A DNA stretch of 64,000 bases, from assembly GCF_007992495.1 (NCBI RefSeq), contig NZ_BKAJ01000018.1:93462-157461 (forward strand), given 5' to 3'. Of this stretch, positions 9,368-18,124 are shown in pieces. Below the pieces are notes generated by a model. The model did not search any database and had not been told where the DNA came from. It saw only the letters and a program-made list of their open reading frames with translations. This stretch comes from Reyranella soli. GTDB lineage: Bacteria; Pseudomonadota; Alphaproteobacteria; Reyranellales; Reyranellaceae. The first letter of the stretch is position 1. Every line of letters starts with the position of its first letter. Made by a program: the position numbers and the translations under genes.

Positions 9368-10243
9368 ATGGCAGAGATCGTGTTCGCGGCCGGCGCGCCG
9401 CATGCACCCGGCCTGATCGGCTTGCTCGAAGCCGCCCCTGCCGACGTCAAGGACATCGTCGTCAGCACCTATCGTAATCTCGCGAGCGCCATGGTGTCGG
9501 CCAAGGCGGATGTCCTGATCGTGTTCGCCAACGATCACCTCGCCAACAGCCGCATCCGCGCCTATCCGGACTTCCTGATCGGCATGGCCAACGAGCATCG
9601 CGGCCCCTTCGAATGGTTCAAGCCGTGGATCGGCTGCGAGGACTACACCGTGAAAGGCGCGCCTGAAATCGCCGCCGCGCTGTTCAACGGCATGACCCGG
9701 CGCGGCATCCGCATGTTCGCCCAGACCGAGAACCTCAAGTTCGACGACAACATCTCGGTGCCGGTGCAGCTCACCAGGCTTGCCGAGCTGGGGATTCCGA
9801 TGGTGCCGGTCCTGCAGAACTGCACCGTTCCGCCGATCCCCGACCAGCATCGCTGCTACGCCGTCGGCGAGGCGCTTGGCGACTTCATCCGCAACGACCT
9901 GCCCGCCGACATGCGCGTGGCGCTTCTCGGCTCCGGCGGCCTCAGCCACGAGCCCGGCGGTGCGCGCTACTACTTCATCGACGAGGCCTTCGACCGCTGG
10001 TTTCTCGACCTCGTCGCCTCCGGCGACCACGCGACGCTCTTGAAGGAGTTGACGCTGGAGAAGATGGAGGCCGCGGGCTCCGGCGGCACCTCCGAATTGC
10101 TGTCGTGGGTGGTCGTGCTCGGCGCGATCGGCTCGAAGCCCGGCAAGAATTTCGGCTACACCGTCCACCGCGACTTCAAGTGCGGCGTCGGCGCCGTGCT
10201 GTGGGACATGGATGCCAACCTGCCGAAGCGCCGTGCGGCGTAG
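9368..10243 (+). CDS. class III extradiol ring-cleavage dioxygenase, LigB-like catalytic subunit
   Basis: A 291-residue LigB-type protein. Likely non-haem iron ligands are the histidines in FAAGAPHAPGL (near residue 12) and FANDHLANSR, and the LLGSGGLSHEPGG segment gives the second-sphere histidine seen in protocatechuate 4,5-dioxygenase relatives. The family opens catecholic rings next to the diol using Fe(II) and oxygen. The small partner subunit follows after 11 bases. Gallate, protocatechuate and a heterocyclic diol are all possible substrates. Confidence 0.9.
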   Translation: MAEIVFAAGAPHAPGLIGLLEAAPADVKDIVVSTYRNLASAMVSAKADVLIVFANDHLANSRIRAYPDFLIGMANEHRGPFEWFKPWIGCEDYTVKGAPEIAAALFNGMTRRGIRMFAQTENLKFDDNISVPVQLTRLAELGIPMVPVLQNCTVPPIPDQHRCYAVGEALGDFIRNDLPADMRVALLGSGGLSHEPGGARYYFIDEAFDRWFLDLVASGDHATLLKELTLEKMEAAGSGGTSELLSWVVVLGAIGSKPGKNFGYTVHRDFKCGVGAVLWDMDANLPKRRAA

Positions 10244-10254
10244 GGAGGGCACTC

Positions 10255-10563
10255 ATGGGACTCGAGAAATTTGACCCCGCCCTTGCGGTCCACGACCTGA
10301 TCCAGGACCTGAAATGGTCGGTCGAGCTGCGCGCGGAATTCGCCGCCAACGAAGCTGCCGTGCTCGATTGCTACCCGCTGCGCCAGGACGAACGGCGGGC
10401 GATCGAGACGAGGAACTTCCTGGCGCTCTACGATATGGGCCTTCACCCCTACCTCGGCGGTCAGCTTGCCCGCCTGATCTTCGGGAACGAAGCCGGCAAA
10501 GGCGCGACGGTTGCCGTGAACAAGCTCGTCGAGTCGCTGCAAGGCAAAGGATCGGTCGCGTAA
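10255..10563 (+). CDS. extradiol dioxygenase small subunit, LigA-like
   Basis: A 102-residue helical protein of the LigA type, recognised by ETRNFLALYDMGLHPYLGGQ, the segment that caps the active site of the LigB-like partner. It starts behind GGGAGGG, 11 bases after the catalytic subunit gene, and ends two bases before the amidohydrolase. Its length is usual for unfused LigA-type subunits. Confidence 0.88.
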   Translation: MGLEKFDPALAVHDLIQDLKWSVELRAEFAANEAAVLDCYPLRQDERRAIETRNFLALYDMGLHPYLGGQLARLIFGNEAGKGATVAVNKLVESLQGKGSVA

Positions 10564-10565
10564 TC

Positions 10566-11393
10566 ATGCCCGTCATCGACGTCCAGGTTCATCCCTTCGA
10601 TCGCAATCATCCAGGCCGGCCATGGGCCAGCCCCTCGCACGGGCTCCTCTCCGCCACCGGCGAGGAAATGGTCGCGGCGATGACCAGCGTCGGTGTCGAC
10701 GGCGCGGTCATGGTGTCGTCGTTCAGCGCCTACAAATACGATCCGAGCTACGCCCTGGAAGTCTACAACACCTATCCGGACAAGTTCCGGGTGGTGACGC
10801 CGGTCGACGCGACCGATCCGGCGATCGACGATGTGGTGGCACGGTGGGCGACGATGCCGGGCGCGCGCGGCATTCGGATCCGCATGGGCAAGGACCTGCC
10901 GATGGACGCCGACCATCCCGGCCTGCGCCGCGCTTTCGCGGCTGCCGCCAGGCATGGCCTGCCGGTCAATCTGCTGTGCTGGGGCATCCTCGACAAAGGC
11001 CTGCCGCACATCCGGCAACACCCCGATACAGTCATCGTGATCGACCATCTTGGCCTGCTGCAACCGTTTCGCCCGCCGGTTCCCGTCGACGTCTGGGCAG
11101 ACCTGCCGAAGCTGCTCGATCTGGCTCAATACCGAAACGTCAGGGTGAAGGTCAGCGGCGCCTGCACCATGTCGCACCAGCCGTTCCCCTACGACGATAT
11201 CTGGGAGCCGGTGCTGCGCATCATCGATGCGTTCGGGCTGGATCGCTGCATGTGGGGCACCGACTGGACCCGGACGATCGGCATGTTGACCTACGAGCAG
11301 GGCGTCGCGCCGTTCCGCGAAACCAAGCACTTGTCCGAGAGCGACAAGGCGGCCCTCATGGGAGGAACGTTGCAGCAAGTCTACAAGTGGTGA
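10566..11393 (+). CDS. amidohydrolase (TIM-barrel, ACMSD-like)
   Basis: A 275-residue metal-dependent hydrolase of the amidohydrolase-2 group. IDVQVHPFD forms the first metal strand, VNLLCWG and VIVIDHLG supply middle strands, and MWGTDWTRT the late aspartate strand. Relatives hydrolyse lactones such as pyrone-dicarboxylate or decarboxylate ring-cleavage products, which fits its place directly after an extradiol dioxygenase. Start ATG 10566 is two bases beyond the LigA-like stop. Confidence 0.88.
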   Translation: MPVIDVQVHPFDRNHPGRPWASPSHGLLSATGEEMVAAMTSVGVDGAVMVSSFSAYKYDPSYALEVYNTYPDKFRVVTPVDATDPAIDDVVARWATMPGARGIRIRMGKDLPMDADHPGLRRAFAAAARHGLPVNLLCWGILDKGLPHIRQHPDTVIVIDHLGLLQPFRPPVPVDVWADLPKLLDLAQYRNVRVKVSGACTMSHQPFPYDDIWEPVLRIIDAFGLDRCMWGTDWTRTIGMLTYEQGVAPFRETKHLSESDKAALMGGTLQQVYKW

Positions 11394-11400
11394 GGAAGAG

Positions 11401-12162
11401 ATGAATCGTCTCGCGGGGAAGGTAGCGGTGATCACCGGCGCGGGCTCCGGCATCGGCCGGGCAGCAGCCAGGATGTTCGTCGCGGAGGGTGCCAAGGTCG
11501 TCGTGGCGGAAATCGACGCGACCTTGGGCGAGGCATCCGCGCGCGAGGCCGGCGCCGACGCCCGCTTTGTGAAGACGGACGTGACCGACGAAGACAGCGT
11601 CAAGCAGATGGTGCATCAGGCCAAAGAGGCCTTCGGCCACATCGATGTCCTCCTGAATTGCGCGGGTGGGTCTCTCCGCGAGGACAGTCCAGTCACCGAA
11701 GTCGATCCGTCAGTGTGGGACAAGACCATCAACCTCGATATGAAAGGGCCGTTCCTGTGCTGCCGGCACGTCATCCCCGTGATGGTCGAGCAGGGCAAAG
11801 GCAGCGTGGTCAACTTCTCGTCGGTGGTGGCCTTGCGCGGCAACCACATCGCCCATGTCTACGTCATGGCCAAGGGCGGCCTGATCTCCTTCACCCAGGC
11901 CCTGGCCGGCGCCTATTCGCCCAAGGGTGTCCGCATTAACGCCATCTGCCCCGGCGTCGTGCTGACGGAACGGGTCAGGAGTCGCTTCACCGGCGGCAAC
12001 CAGATTCGCTTCGGCGGCATCGACAACATCGCCGGACAGTACCCGTTCGCCGTTGGCCAGCCGGAGGACATCGCCAACGTCGCCCTGTTCCTCGCCTCCG
12101 ACGAATCGCGCATGGTGAACGGCGCCGCGATCCCGGCCGAGGGCGGGTTCTCCGCCTACTAG
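11401..12162 (+). CDS. short-chain dehydrogenase/reductase
   Basis: A 253-residue classical SDR: TGAGSGIG for dinucleotide binding, NCAGG, a serine in NFSSVVALRG and the catalytic Tyr/Lys in YVMAK, followed by INAICPG. It starts eight bases after the amidohydrolase and closes the dioxygenase operon. It probably oxidises a dihydrodiol or alcohol, or reduces a ketone, in that pathway. Confidence 0.9.
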   Translation: MNRLAGKVAVITGAGSGIGRAAARMFVAEGAKVVVAEIDATLGEASAREAGADARFVKTDVTDEDSVKQMVHQAKEAFGHIDVLLNCAGGSLREDSPVTEVDPSVWDKTINLDMKGPFLCCRHVIPVMVEQGKGSVVNFSSVVALRGNHIAHVYVMAKGGLISFTQALAGAYSPKGVRINAICPGVVLTERVRSRFTGGNQIRFGGIDNIAGQYPFAVGQPEDIANVALFLASDESRMVNGAAIPAEGGFSAY

Positions 12163-12171
12163 AGCAAGACG

Positions 12172-12780
12172 CTAGGCGACCGCGAGGGCGCGCTGGTAGG
12201 CCGGCCGCGCGCGCAGCCGTTCATGATAGGCAACGGCGCGCGGTCCCAGCAGGTTGTCGAGACCCAGCATGCCGACCAGGTGAAGCGGATAGCTGACTGA
12301 AACGTCGGCCAAGGTCAGCCGCCCTGCGGCGAGGAACTCGCGGCCCTCGAGACGCTCCTCGAGCATTTCTAGCCGCTCGGCAACATGGTCGCGCGCGCCG
12401 GCAATGAGGGCGTCGACCTCGGGCGTCTTGTGCTCCACCCGGCGCACGATGTTCAGGCGCGACAACGGCGTCATCAGCGTCGACTCGCCGTACCACAGCC
12501 ATTGCAGGAACTGGGGTCGCTCCGGGTCGTCGGTCGGGACGACCAGCGGCGAGCCGTGCTTGGTGGCGAGGTAGTCGCAGATCGCCATCGATTCGCCGAG
12601 CCGCACCTCGCCATCGATCAGGAGCGGCACCATTCCGGTCGGATTGACCGCAAAATAGTCCGGCGCGTGCTGGCGCGGCGGATACGGCATCGACCTGATC
12701 TCGGCCTTCGCGCCGATTTCCTGCAGCACCCAGATCACGCGGATCGCCCGCGTGTTCGGCGCGGAATAGACGGTCATCAT
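12172..12780 (-). CDS. glutathione S-transferase family protein
   Basis: A 202-residue GST. The thioredoxin-like N-terminal domain begins TVYSAPNTRAIRVIWVLQE and carries NPTGMVPLLIDGEVRLGES, in which the cis-Pro and the Glu-Ser pair that holds glutathione are visible. The all-helical C-terminal domain includes the N-capping motif LTLADVSVSYPLHL. It is the last gene of a leftward operon and starts behind GGAGG. A role in detoxification or glutathione-dependent isomerisation or cleavage is possible. Confidence 0.88.
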   Translation of the reverse strand: MMTVYSAPNTRAIRVIWVLQEIGAKAEIRSMPYPPRQHAPDYFAVNPTGMVPLLIDGEVRLGESMAICDYLATKHGSPLVVPTDDPERPQFLQWLWYGESTLMTPLSRLNIVRRVEHKTPEVDALIAGARDHVAERLEMLEERLEGREFLAAGRLTLADVSVSYPLHLVGMLGLDNLLGPRAVAYHERLRARPAYQRALAVA

Positions 12781-12807
12781 CAGCGCCTCCAGCGATTGGC
12801 CTCCGCT

Positions 12808-13578
12808 CTACTGCGCCGTCATGCCGCCATCGATCACCAGTTCCGAGCCGGTGACCCAGGACGATTCGTCGGACGCCAGGAACAGCACGCCATTGGCGAT
12901 ATCCTCGGCGGTGCCGAGCCGCCCCATCGGCGTGCGATCGATCAACGCCTGGCGCACGGCGGGATCGCTGAAGCGCTTATCGGTCAGCGGCGTATCGGCA
13001 TAGCCCGGATGCACCGAATTGATGCGGATATTCTCCTTCGCATATTGCAACGCCGCCGACTTGGTGAAGATCGTGATGGCGCCCTTGGCCGCCGAATAGG
13101 CGGGCGACGTGGGACTGCCGACGATGCCCATGACCGAGGACGTATTGATGATCGACCCGCCGCCGCCTTTGCGCATGGCCGGGATTGCCGTGCGGGTGCC
13201 GAGGAAAACGCCCTTGGCATGAACACCGAGCTCGTGTTCCCAGATCTCCACCGTGATGTCCTCGACCTTGCCGGGAAAGCCGACACCGGCATTGTTGAAC
13301 AGGATGTCCAGCCGTCCGTGCGCCGCCATCACGGCATCCACGACCTCGGCCCAGTTCCGTTCAGACGTCACGTCGAGGCGCAGGTAACGCGCGTCATGCC
13401 CCTCGGCGCAGAGCGCCGCGGCCGCGCGCTCGCCCAGCTCGTCGCGGATATCGGTCAGCACCACCTTCGCGCCCTCGCGCGCGAACAGATGCGCCGCCGC
13501 GCCGCCGAAGCCCATCAGCTCGCCCTTGATCGCCGCCGCCGCGCCGGTCAGCAGCGCTACCTTGCCGTGCAGTCGCAT
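12808..13578 (-). CDS. SDR oxidoreductase with an extended glycine motif
   Basis: A 256-residue SDR: NNAGVGFPG, a serine in INTSSVMG, the catalytic YSAAK, INSVHPGY and a C-terminal VTGSELVIDGG. The cofactor motif is odd: instead of TGxxxGxG it reads TGAAAAIKGELMGFGG (residues 11-26), so the glycine turn is displaced by an insertion. ATG 13578 follows GGGGGAGAGG. It lies between the HpcH/HpaI aldolase and GST genes of one operon. Confidence 0.88.
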   Translation of the reverse strand: MRLHGKVALLTGAAAAIKGELMGFGGAAAHLFAREGAKVVLTDIRDELGERAAAALCAEGHDARYLRLDVTSERNWAEVVDAVMAAHGRLDILFNNAGVGFPGKVEDITVEIWEHELGVHAKGVFLGTRTAIPAMRKGGGGSIINTSSVMGIVGSPTSPAYSAAKGAITIFTKSAALQYAKENIRINSVHPGYADTPLTDKRFSDPAVRQALIDRTPMGRLGTAEDIANGVLFLASDESSWVTGSELVIDGGMTAQ

Positions 13579-13591
13579 CCTCTCCCCCTTT

Positions 13592-14401
13592 TCAAGGCAC
13601 CGGCACACCGATCGATTTCAGCCGCGCATGGGCACGACGGGCACGCGCCTTCAGGCCATCGAGATAGGTGCTGACGTCGTTGCCGGGCAGGTTCAGAACC
13701 TTGCAGCCGAGCCGCCAGTATTCCTCGATCTGCGCCTCGGTTTCCGCCGACCCGCGGGCAAGCTTCCCGTGCGCTTTGCAGGCCTCCGCGATGCGGCGCA
13801 CGGCTGCCTTGAAGGTCGGGTGCTCGAGCTGGAGGTGGACGCCGAGGCGCGCACTGAGGTCCGAGTGGCCATAGGCGATCATGTCGATGCCCTCGACGGC
13901 GGCGATCGCCTCGACATTCTCCAGGCCCTCGAGCGATTCGATCGACACGCAGACGATGATGTTGGCATTGGCCCACGGCGCATACTCGGTGGCGTGACGG
14001 CCGCCATAGCTCCGGTATCCGGTGTGCATCCCCTGCCCCGAGATACCGCGATGGCCGATCGGCGGAAATTTCGCCTCCGCCACGATGGCGCGCGCCTCCT
14101 CGACGCTGTCGACCTCCGAGACCTGGATGCCCATGATCCCCTGATCGAGGATCGCCGGGATCAGATGCGTGGACGATTTATGGATCCGCACGATCGCCGA
14201 GACGTCGGTGGCCTGGAACCAGCCGGCAAGATCCGCGATCGTCTCGAGGTCGAAGGCGCCGTGCTCGTGGTCGATCGCGCAGTAGTCGAAGCCGGAGGCC
14301 TCGATGATCCACGGCACCCCGCGCGAGGCGAACTCCTTGAGCTGGGTCCCCAGTGCGGCCCGTCCCTCGCGCACCGCCCGGAATATGCTGTTGTCTTTCA
14401 T
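13592..14401 (-). CDS. HpcH/HpaI aldolase/citrate lyase family protein
   Basis: A 269-residue class II pyruvate-aldolase-like protein. Family segments include FDYCAIDHEHGAFDLETI, IMGIQVSEVDSVEEARAIV, CVSIESLEGLENVEAI and DMIAYGHSDLSARLG; the glutamate in SIESLEG and the aspartate in GHSDLS are the likely metal ligands. Members cleave 4-hydroxy-2-oxo acids into pyruvate and an aldehyde. I chose ATG 14401 (GGGAGCC upstream); an ATG 12 codons earlier has a weaker site. It follows the kinase-like gene and precedes the SDR in the same operon. Confidence 0.88.
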   Translation of the reverse strand: MKDNSIFRAVREGRAALGTQLKEFASRGVPWIIEASGFDYCAIDHEHGAFDLETIADLAGWFQATDVSAIVRIHKSSTHLIPAILDQGIMGIQVSEVDSVEEARAIVAEAKFPPIGHRGISGQGMHTGYRSYGGRHATEYAPWANANIIVCVSIESLEGLENVEAIAAVEGIDMIAYGHSDLSARLGVHLQLEHPTFKAAVRRIAEACKAHGKLARGSAETEAQIEEYWRLGCKVLNLPGNDVSTYLDGLKARARRAHARLKSIGVPVP

Positions 14402-14457
14402 GGATCGTAGGCTCCCATCGCGAAGCACCTCGATCATGGCACAGGGCGCGCTGCGAT

Positions 14458-15270
14458 TCAGTCGTCCGAACGCAGGGCTGCTTCCACGCGCTGGATGAAC
14501 TGCTCCCGCAAGGCAGGGAACGCCCGCCCGAGGACGAACAGGACACGGACAATGGGCAGATAGGACTCGATCGCCGCCGTCAGCGCCGCGGGCGACGTGC
14601 CGGCGAGCCGCGCGTACTCGGCCAGCAGGGCCGCATAGAGCGCGCGCGGCCGCTTGGGATCGTCGACCCTTTCGGGCGCAATCTCGGTAAGGATGATGTG
14701 GCTGAACCCGAGATCGAGGGCCGCGGGCCCGCGGATCGTACCGGTCCAGTCGACGAGCCTCGGACCTTCCGCCGTCATGATCACATTGTCGGGGTGAAGG
14801 TCGCCATGGCAAAGCTCGTCGCCCGGCGACAGGCGCTCGATCAGGGCGAGGACGCCGGTGGCGATATGCTGCGGAAGCACGCCGCTCGAGCCCCGCACCA
14901 TGGCGTCCATCCAGACGCGCAGGGAGGGCACGTCCGGCGGCGCGGGCGTCTTGTGAACGGCAAGGCAGAGGTCCGCGAGGATCGCACCCGCCTGCCCCGG
15001 CGTCATGGCGCCGGTTTGCAGGAGCTGCAGCAGGGTCGGTCCGTCGAAGCGCGACATCACGATGCCGAAGCGCCTCTCCAAGGTCACCGCACCGAACACC
15101 TCCGGCGCCGGGGCGCCGGCGGCGAAGATGGCGTCGGTCTTTTGCGCTTCGTGCCAGCTCAGCCGCCGCGAAGCGCCGGCCTTGAACAGCTTCACGACCT
15201 GACCGGGCGTCCATGCATGAACGTCCGCAGAAACGCCTCCACCGATCTTCTCTCCCAGAAATCCCTGCAT
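14458..15270 (-). CDS. APH-family (aminoglycoside phosphotransferase-like) kinase
   Basis: A 270-residue protein kinase-like phosphotransferase. LCHGDLHPDNVIM is the catalytic loop with Asp and Asn, and RLVDWTG gives the metal-binding Asp, as in APH and choline kinases. The glycine-rich loop is weak (EKIGGGVSADVHAW). Start ATG 15270 follows GGAGGGACAG. It is first in the aldolase-SDR-GST operon, so a metabolite kinase is likelier than antibiotic resistance. The substrate is unknown. Confidence 0.8.
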   Translation of the reverse strand: MQGFLGEKIGGGVSADVHAWTPGQVVKLFKAGASRRLSWHEAQKTDAIFAAGAPAPEVFGAVTLERRFGIVMSRFDGPTLLQLLQTGAMTPGQAGAILADLCLAVHKTPAPPDVPSLRVWMDAMVRGSSGVLPQHIATGVLALIERLSPGDELCHGDLHPDNVIMTAEGPRLVDWTGTIRGPAALDLGFSHIILTEIAPERVDDPKRPRALYAALLAEYARLAGTSPAALTAAIESYLPIVRVLFVLGRAFPALREQFIQRVEAALRSDD

Positions 15271-15914
15271 CGTCTGTCCCTCCGTCGCGCGGAGCAGACA
15301 CGCCGCGGCGGGCAAAGACAAACCCATTGATTCTTAGGTGGCACTTGTGCAGGCTCAGAAGGTGGCGGGGCACTCAACGAGTCGCTCGACACCCTCAAGC
15401 ACTTCAAGCCAGCTACGAACCTGCTGAAATGAATTTGCGGCATTATCGGCATTTCCGCCGGTACTTTCGTAGTGGTGCTCGGAAGCCGACCCACTATCGA
15501 TGGGGTTTGCCGGCGAATTTCGATAGTTAAGATAGTTTAGACGTTGGTTTTCGCTCGGCTGGGGAGGCCGGCCCGGTTGCGGCCGGGCGCGATGGGTATC
15601 GGATAAACGATGCACAGAGCCGCCGCGAGGCGAGCGCGAGGTCAATATAACTGAAGTGTTTTAACGGGTCAACTACAGTTTTAGTTTTTGCGCTCCATAG
15701 GCGGTCGATCGACGCAATTACTCCGGGGTCGGGTACCGTGCCAGCAGTGCTGGCAATTTCACTCACCGACCCTCGCTGACCGTCATGATCACTGTGCAGA
15801 GCGACTGGTCTAGACTAGCCATCAGCCGGTTCGGCGCTGCGGAACCATCGCTTCTCGGCCGATTGCATCAGCGACATCGGCGGACGTAGCTTTCGAAGAC
15901 GGGAGATCGAAAGC
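15271..15914. other. intergenic region with a leftward promoter and long leader
   Basis: No convincing gene. The right part holds the promoter at 15644-15672. The leader downstream of it contains, on the minus strand, a conserved block around 15595-15620 (CTCTGTGCATCGTTTATCCG) shared with the arr upstream region. A reading frame from the GTG at 15615 to 15355 resembles no family I know. Near 15745-15825 there are small palindromes (GCCAGCAGTGCTGGC; GGTCTAGACTAGCC) in front of the rightward MetE-like gene that may be regulatory. Confidence 0.5.
15644..15672 (-). promoter_or_regulatory. sigma70-like promoter of the 15.3 kb leftward operon
   Basis: On the minus strand TTGACC and TATATT are separated by exactly 17 bases. 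The same arrangement occurs upstream of arr (28208-28236), and both are followed by a conserved leader, which strengthens the call. It points toward the kinase-aldolase-SDR-GST operon, whose first codon is about 375 bases downstream. Confidence 0.6.
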
Positions 15915-17075
15915 ATGAAACGCAGCACGGACCGCATCCTGACCACCCACATGGGCAGCCTGCCGCGGCCGGACATTTTGGCCGACCTGCTGGTTGCCCA
16001 GGCCGAAGGCAAGCCGGTCGATGCCGCGCGGATCCCGGCGCTGACCGACGAGGCGATGGACCTGATCGTGCGCCGCCAGCTCGACAGCGGCATCGACGTC
16101 GGCAACGACGGCGAGATGCCGCGCTCCACCTTCTTCGGCTACATCACCGGGCGCATGTCGGGCTTCGGCGGTCAATCGAAGCGCCGGCCGATCCTCGACA
16201 TGCAGCAGTTTCCCACGTGGTGGCAGAACTACCAGGCGCGCGGCGTACGCCGGCTCAACGTCTACGGCTTCCCGGCAGCGATCGGTCCGGTGCGCTACGA
16301 GAGCCTCGACGGCGCCAGGGCCGAGCTCGACGCCTTCGCCGGCGCGCTCAAGCGCCAGACACGGCGCTTCGCGGAAACCTTCGTCACCGCCGTCTCGCCC
16401 GGCTTCGCCGCCTGCTCGCTGCAGAACCAGCATTATGACAGCCACGAAGCCTACGTCTTCGCGCTCGCCCGCGCGCTCAAGCAGGAATACGACTTCATCG
16501 TCGCGCAAGGCCACGTGCTGCAGATCGACTCGCCCGACCTCGGCATCGAACGCGCCGGCTACTTCCAGGACGAGCCGTTGCCGAAGTTCATCGAAGCGAT
16601 GGAGATGCACGTCGCCGCACTGAACGAGGCGCTGGCCGACATCCCGCCCGAGCGGGTGCGCTTCCACGCCTGCTGGGGCAACCGCGACAGCCCGCACGTC
16701 AACGACGTGCCGGCGCCCGACGTGCTGCCGGTCTGCTTCCAGGTGAAGGCCGGCGCGCTCTGCCTGCCCTTCGCCAACGCGCGCCACAGCCACGAGATCG
16801 ACGCCTTCCGCACCCAGAAGCTGCCCGATCGCATGACCCTGGTCTGCGGCGTGGTCGAATCGACGCACAATTACGTCGAGCACCCTCAGGTGATCGCCGA
16901 GCGGCTGGAGCGCGCCGTGCGCGCCGTCGGCGACCGCGAGCGCGTCATGGCCGGAACCGACTGCGGCTTCGGCACCATCGTCGGCGACACCCAGGTGTCG
17001 GAGGACGTGGTGTGGGCCAAGCTCGAGGCGATGCGCGATGGTGCGGCCATCGCCAGCAAGCGGCTCTGGGGCTAA
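15915..17075 (+). CDS. MetE C-terminal-like (cobalamin-independent methionine synthase family) protein
   Basis: A 386-residue protein with only the catalytic barrel of cobalamin-independent methionine synthase. It begins RILTTHMGSLPRP, typical of stand-alone members and epoxyalkane:coenzyme M transferase relatives. Likely zinc ligands are His and Cys in RFHACWGN and the late Cys in AGTDCGFGT. Such proteins transfer or cleave thiol-linked groups using a zinc-activated thiol; methyl transfer to homocysteine is not assured. It is monocistronic and convergent with the histidine kinase genes. Confidence 0.85.
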   Translation: MKRSTDRILTTHMGSLPRPDILADLLVAQAEGKPVDAARIPALTDEAMDLIVRRQLDSGIDVGNDGEMPRSTFFGYITGRMSGFGGQSKRRPILDMQQFPTWWQNYQARGVRRLNVYGFPAAIGPVRYESLDGARAELDAFAGALKRQTRRFAETFVTAVSPGFAACSLQNQHYDSHEAYVFALARALKQEYDFIVAQGHVLQIDSPDLGIERAGYFQDEPLPKFIEAMEMHVAALNEALADIPPERVRFHACWGNRDSPHVNDVPAPDVLPVCFQVKAGALCLPFANARHSHEIDAFRTQKLPDRMTLVCGVVESTHNYVEHPQVIAERLERAVRAVGDRERVMAGTDCGFGTIVGDTQVSEDVVWAKLEAMRDGAAIASKRLWG

Positions 17076-17091
17076 GGAGGCAGGGAGCTGG

Positions 17092-18093
17092 TCACGTTCC
17101 CAGCCGGGCACTGTTCATGCGCAGGGTGACGATCACACCCTCGGCAGGCCAGTCGAACGCAATCGTTCCGCCGAGATTTCGGGTGATGGTATTCTTCACC
17201 AGGACGCTTCCGAAGCCGGTCTGCTCTCTCGGCGCAGAGATGCGTGGTCCGCCTCTTTCCGTCCATACGAGCACCATCTCGCCATCGTTGGCGGTACAGG
17301 TGACATCGAGAGAACCGGCTTCTTTTGAGAGCGCACCATACTTGAGCGAGTTCGTCGCCAGCTCATGAACGACAAGGGCCATCGCGGTGATGGCGCCCTC
17401 GCCGACCAGAATGTCGGATACGGAGACTCGAATGCGGCTGCCGATGGTACCCTTGTCGTCGTAGGCGCCGAGCAGGACAGCCAGCAAGTCGGCGAGAGGT
17501 GCGGCCCTTTTTTGCTCACCGAGGGCCGGACGCACGAGTTCGTGGGCCCTGCCCAGGGCAACCAGCCTTTCGGTAAGGTCACGCGCCATTTCCTTCGGCG
17601 TGTCCGCCGATCGCGAGGCAATCACCGTCAAGGCGGCCGCGATGGCGAACAGGTTCTTGACCCGATGACTCATCTCGTTCGAGAGCAGTTCACGGGCTTC
17701 CTCGGCCAGTTTCCGCTCGGTCACGTCGAGGAAGACACCGAACATGGTCCGGCCGACAATGCCTTGATCGTCTCCCCGGCCACGCGCGGATATCCAATGC
17801 ACCTCGCCGCGATGCAAAATGCGGAAGTCGATCTCATAGGCCCCGAATTTTTGCCGGGTCGCGGCGAAAGCCGCCCGAACCCTGTCGAGATCCTCGGGAT
17901 GGATACGGGCGGACAAGTCCTCGAACGTGACCGCCTCGCCGGCCGGCACGTCCCACAGGCCGTGCGCCCGTGCATCCATGGCGATCCTGTTGGTATCGAC
18001 GTTCCACGACCACAGTGCGACACCGGCAGCGTCCGAGGCAATTCGAAGGCGGTTCGCATCCCACTCGGGCGGCGTCGCGTCTTGCGATGACAT
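17092..18093 (-). CDS. PAS-domain HWE-family sensor histidine kinase
   Basis: A 333-residue soluble kinase. Residues 15-130 form a PAS/PAC domain (ARIHPEDLDRV, ending GVFLDVTERKLAEE). The phosphoacceptor is His143 in EMSHRVKNLFA, the N-box is VVHELATNSLKYGAL, and WTERGG gives the W-x-E that names the HWE family. There are no membrane segments, so it senses a cytoplasmic cue. It is the last gene of a unit with a GAF kinase and a receiver-only response regulator, separated from the GAF kinase by 31 bases. Confidence 0.92.
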   Translation of the reverse strand: MSSQDATPPEWDANRLRIASDAAGVALWSWNVDTNRIAMDARAHGLWDVPAGEAVTFEDLSARIHPEDLDRVRAAFAATRQKFGAYEIDFRILHRGEVHWISARGRGDDQGIVGRTMFGVFLDVTERKLAEEARELLSNEMSHRVKNLFAIAAALTVIASRSADTPKEMARDLTERLVALGRAHELVRPALGEQKRAAPLADLLAVLLGAYDDKGTIGSRIRVSVSDILVGEGAITAMALVVHELATNSLKYGALSKEAGSLDVTCTANDGEMVLVWTERGGPRISAPREQTGFGSVLVKNTITRNLGGTIAFDWPAEGVIVTLRMNSARLGT

Positions 18094-18124
18094 CCCAGCA
18101 ATTCCCTTGATTTACCGTCGAACG

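Noticed and set aside
12385..13674. 429-codon plus-strand frame across the GST and SDR genes
   Set aside because: Antisense shadow: no domain, unusual His/Arg content, and it crosses two well-supported minus-strand genes.
15355..15645. Minus-strand frame in the leader of the kinase operon as a gene
   Set aside because: Composition and lack of any motif do not support a protein, although a short leader peptide from GTG 15615 remains possible and is raised as a finding.
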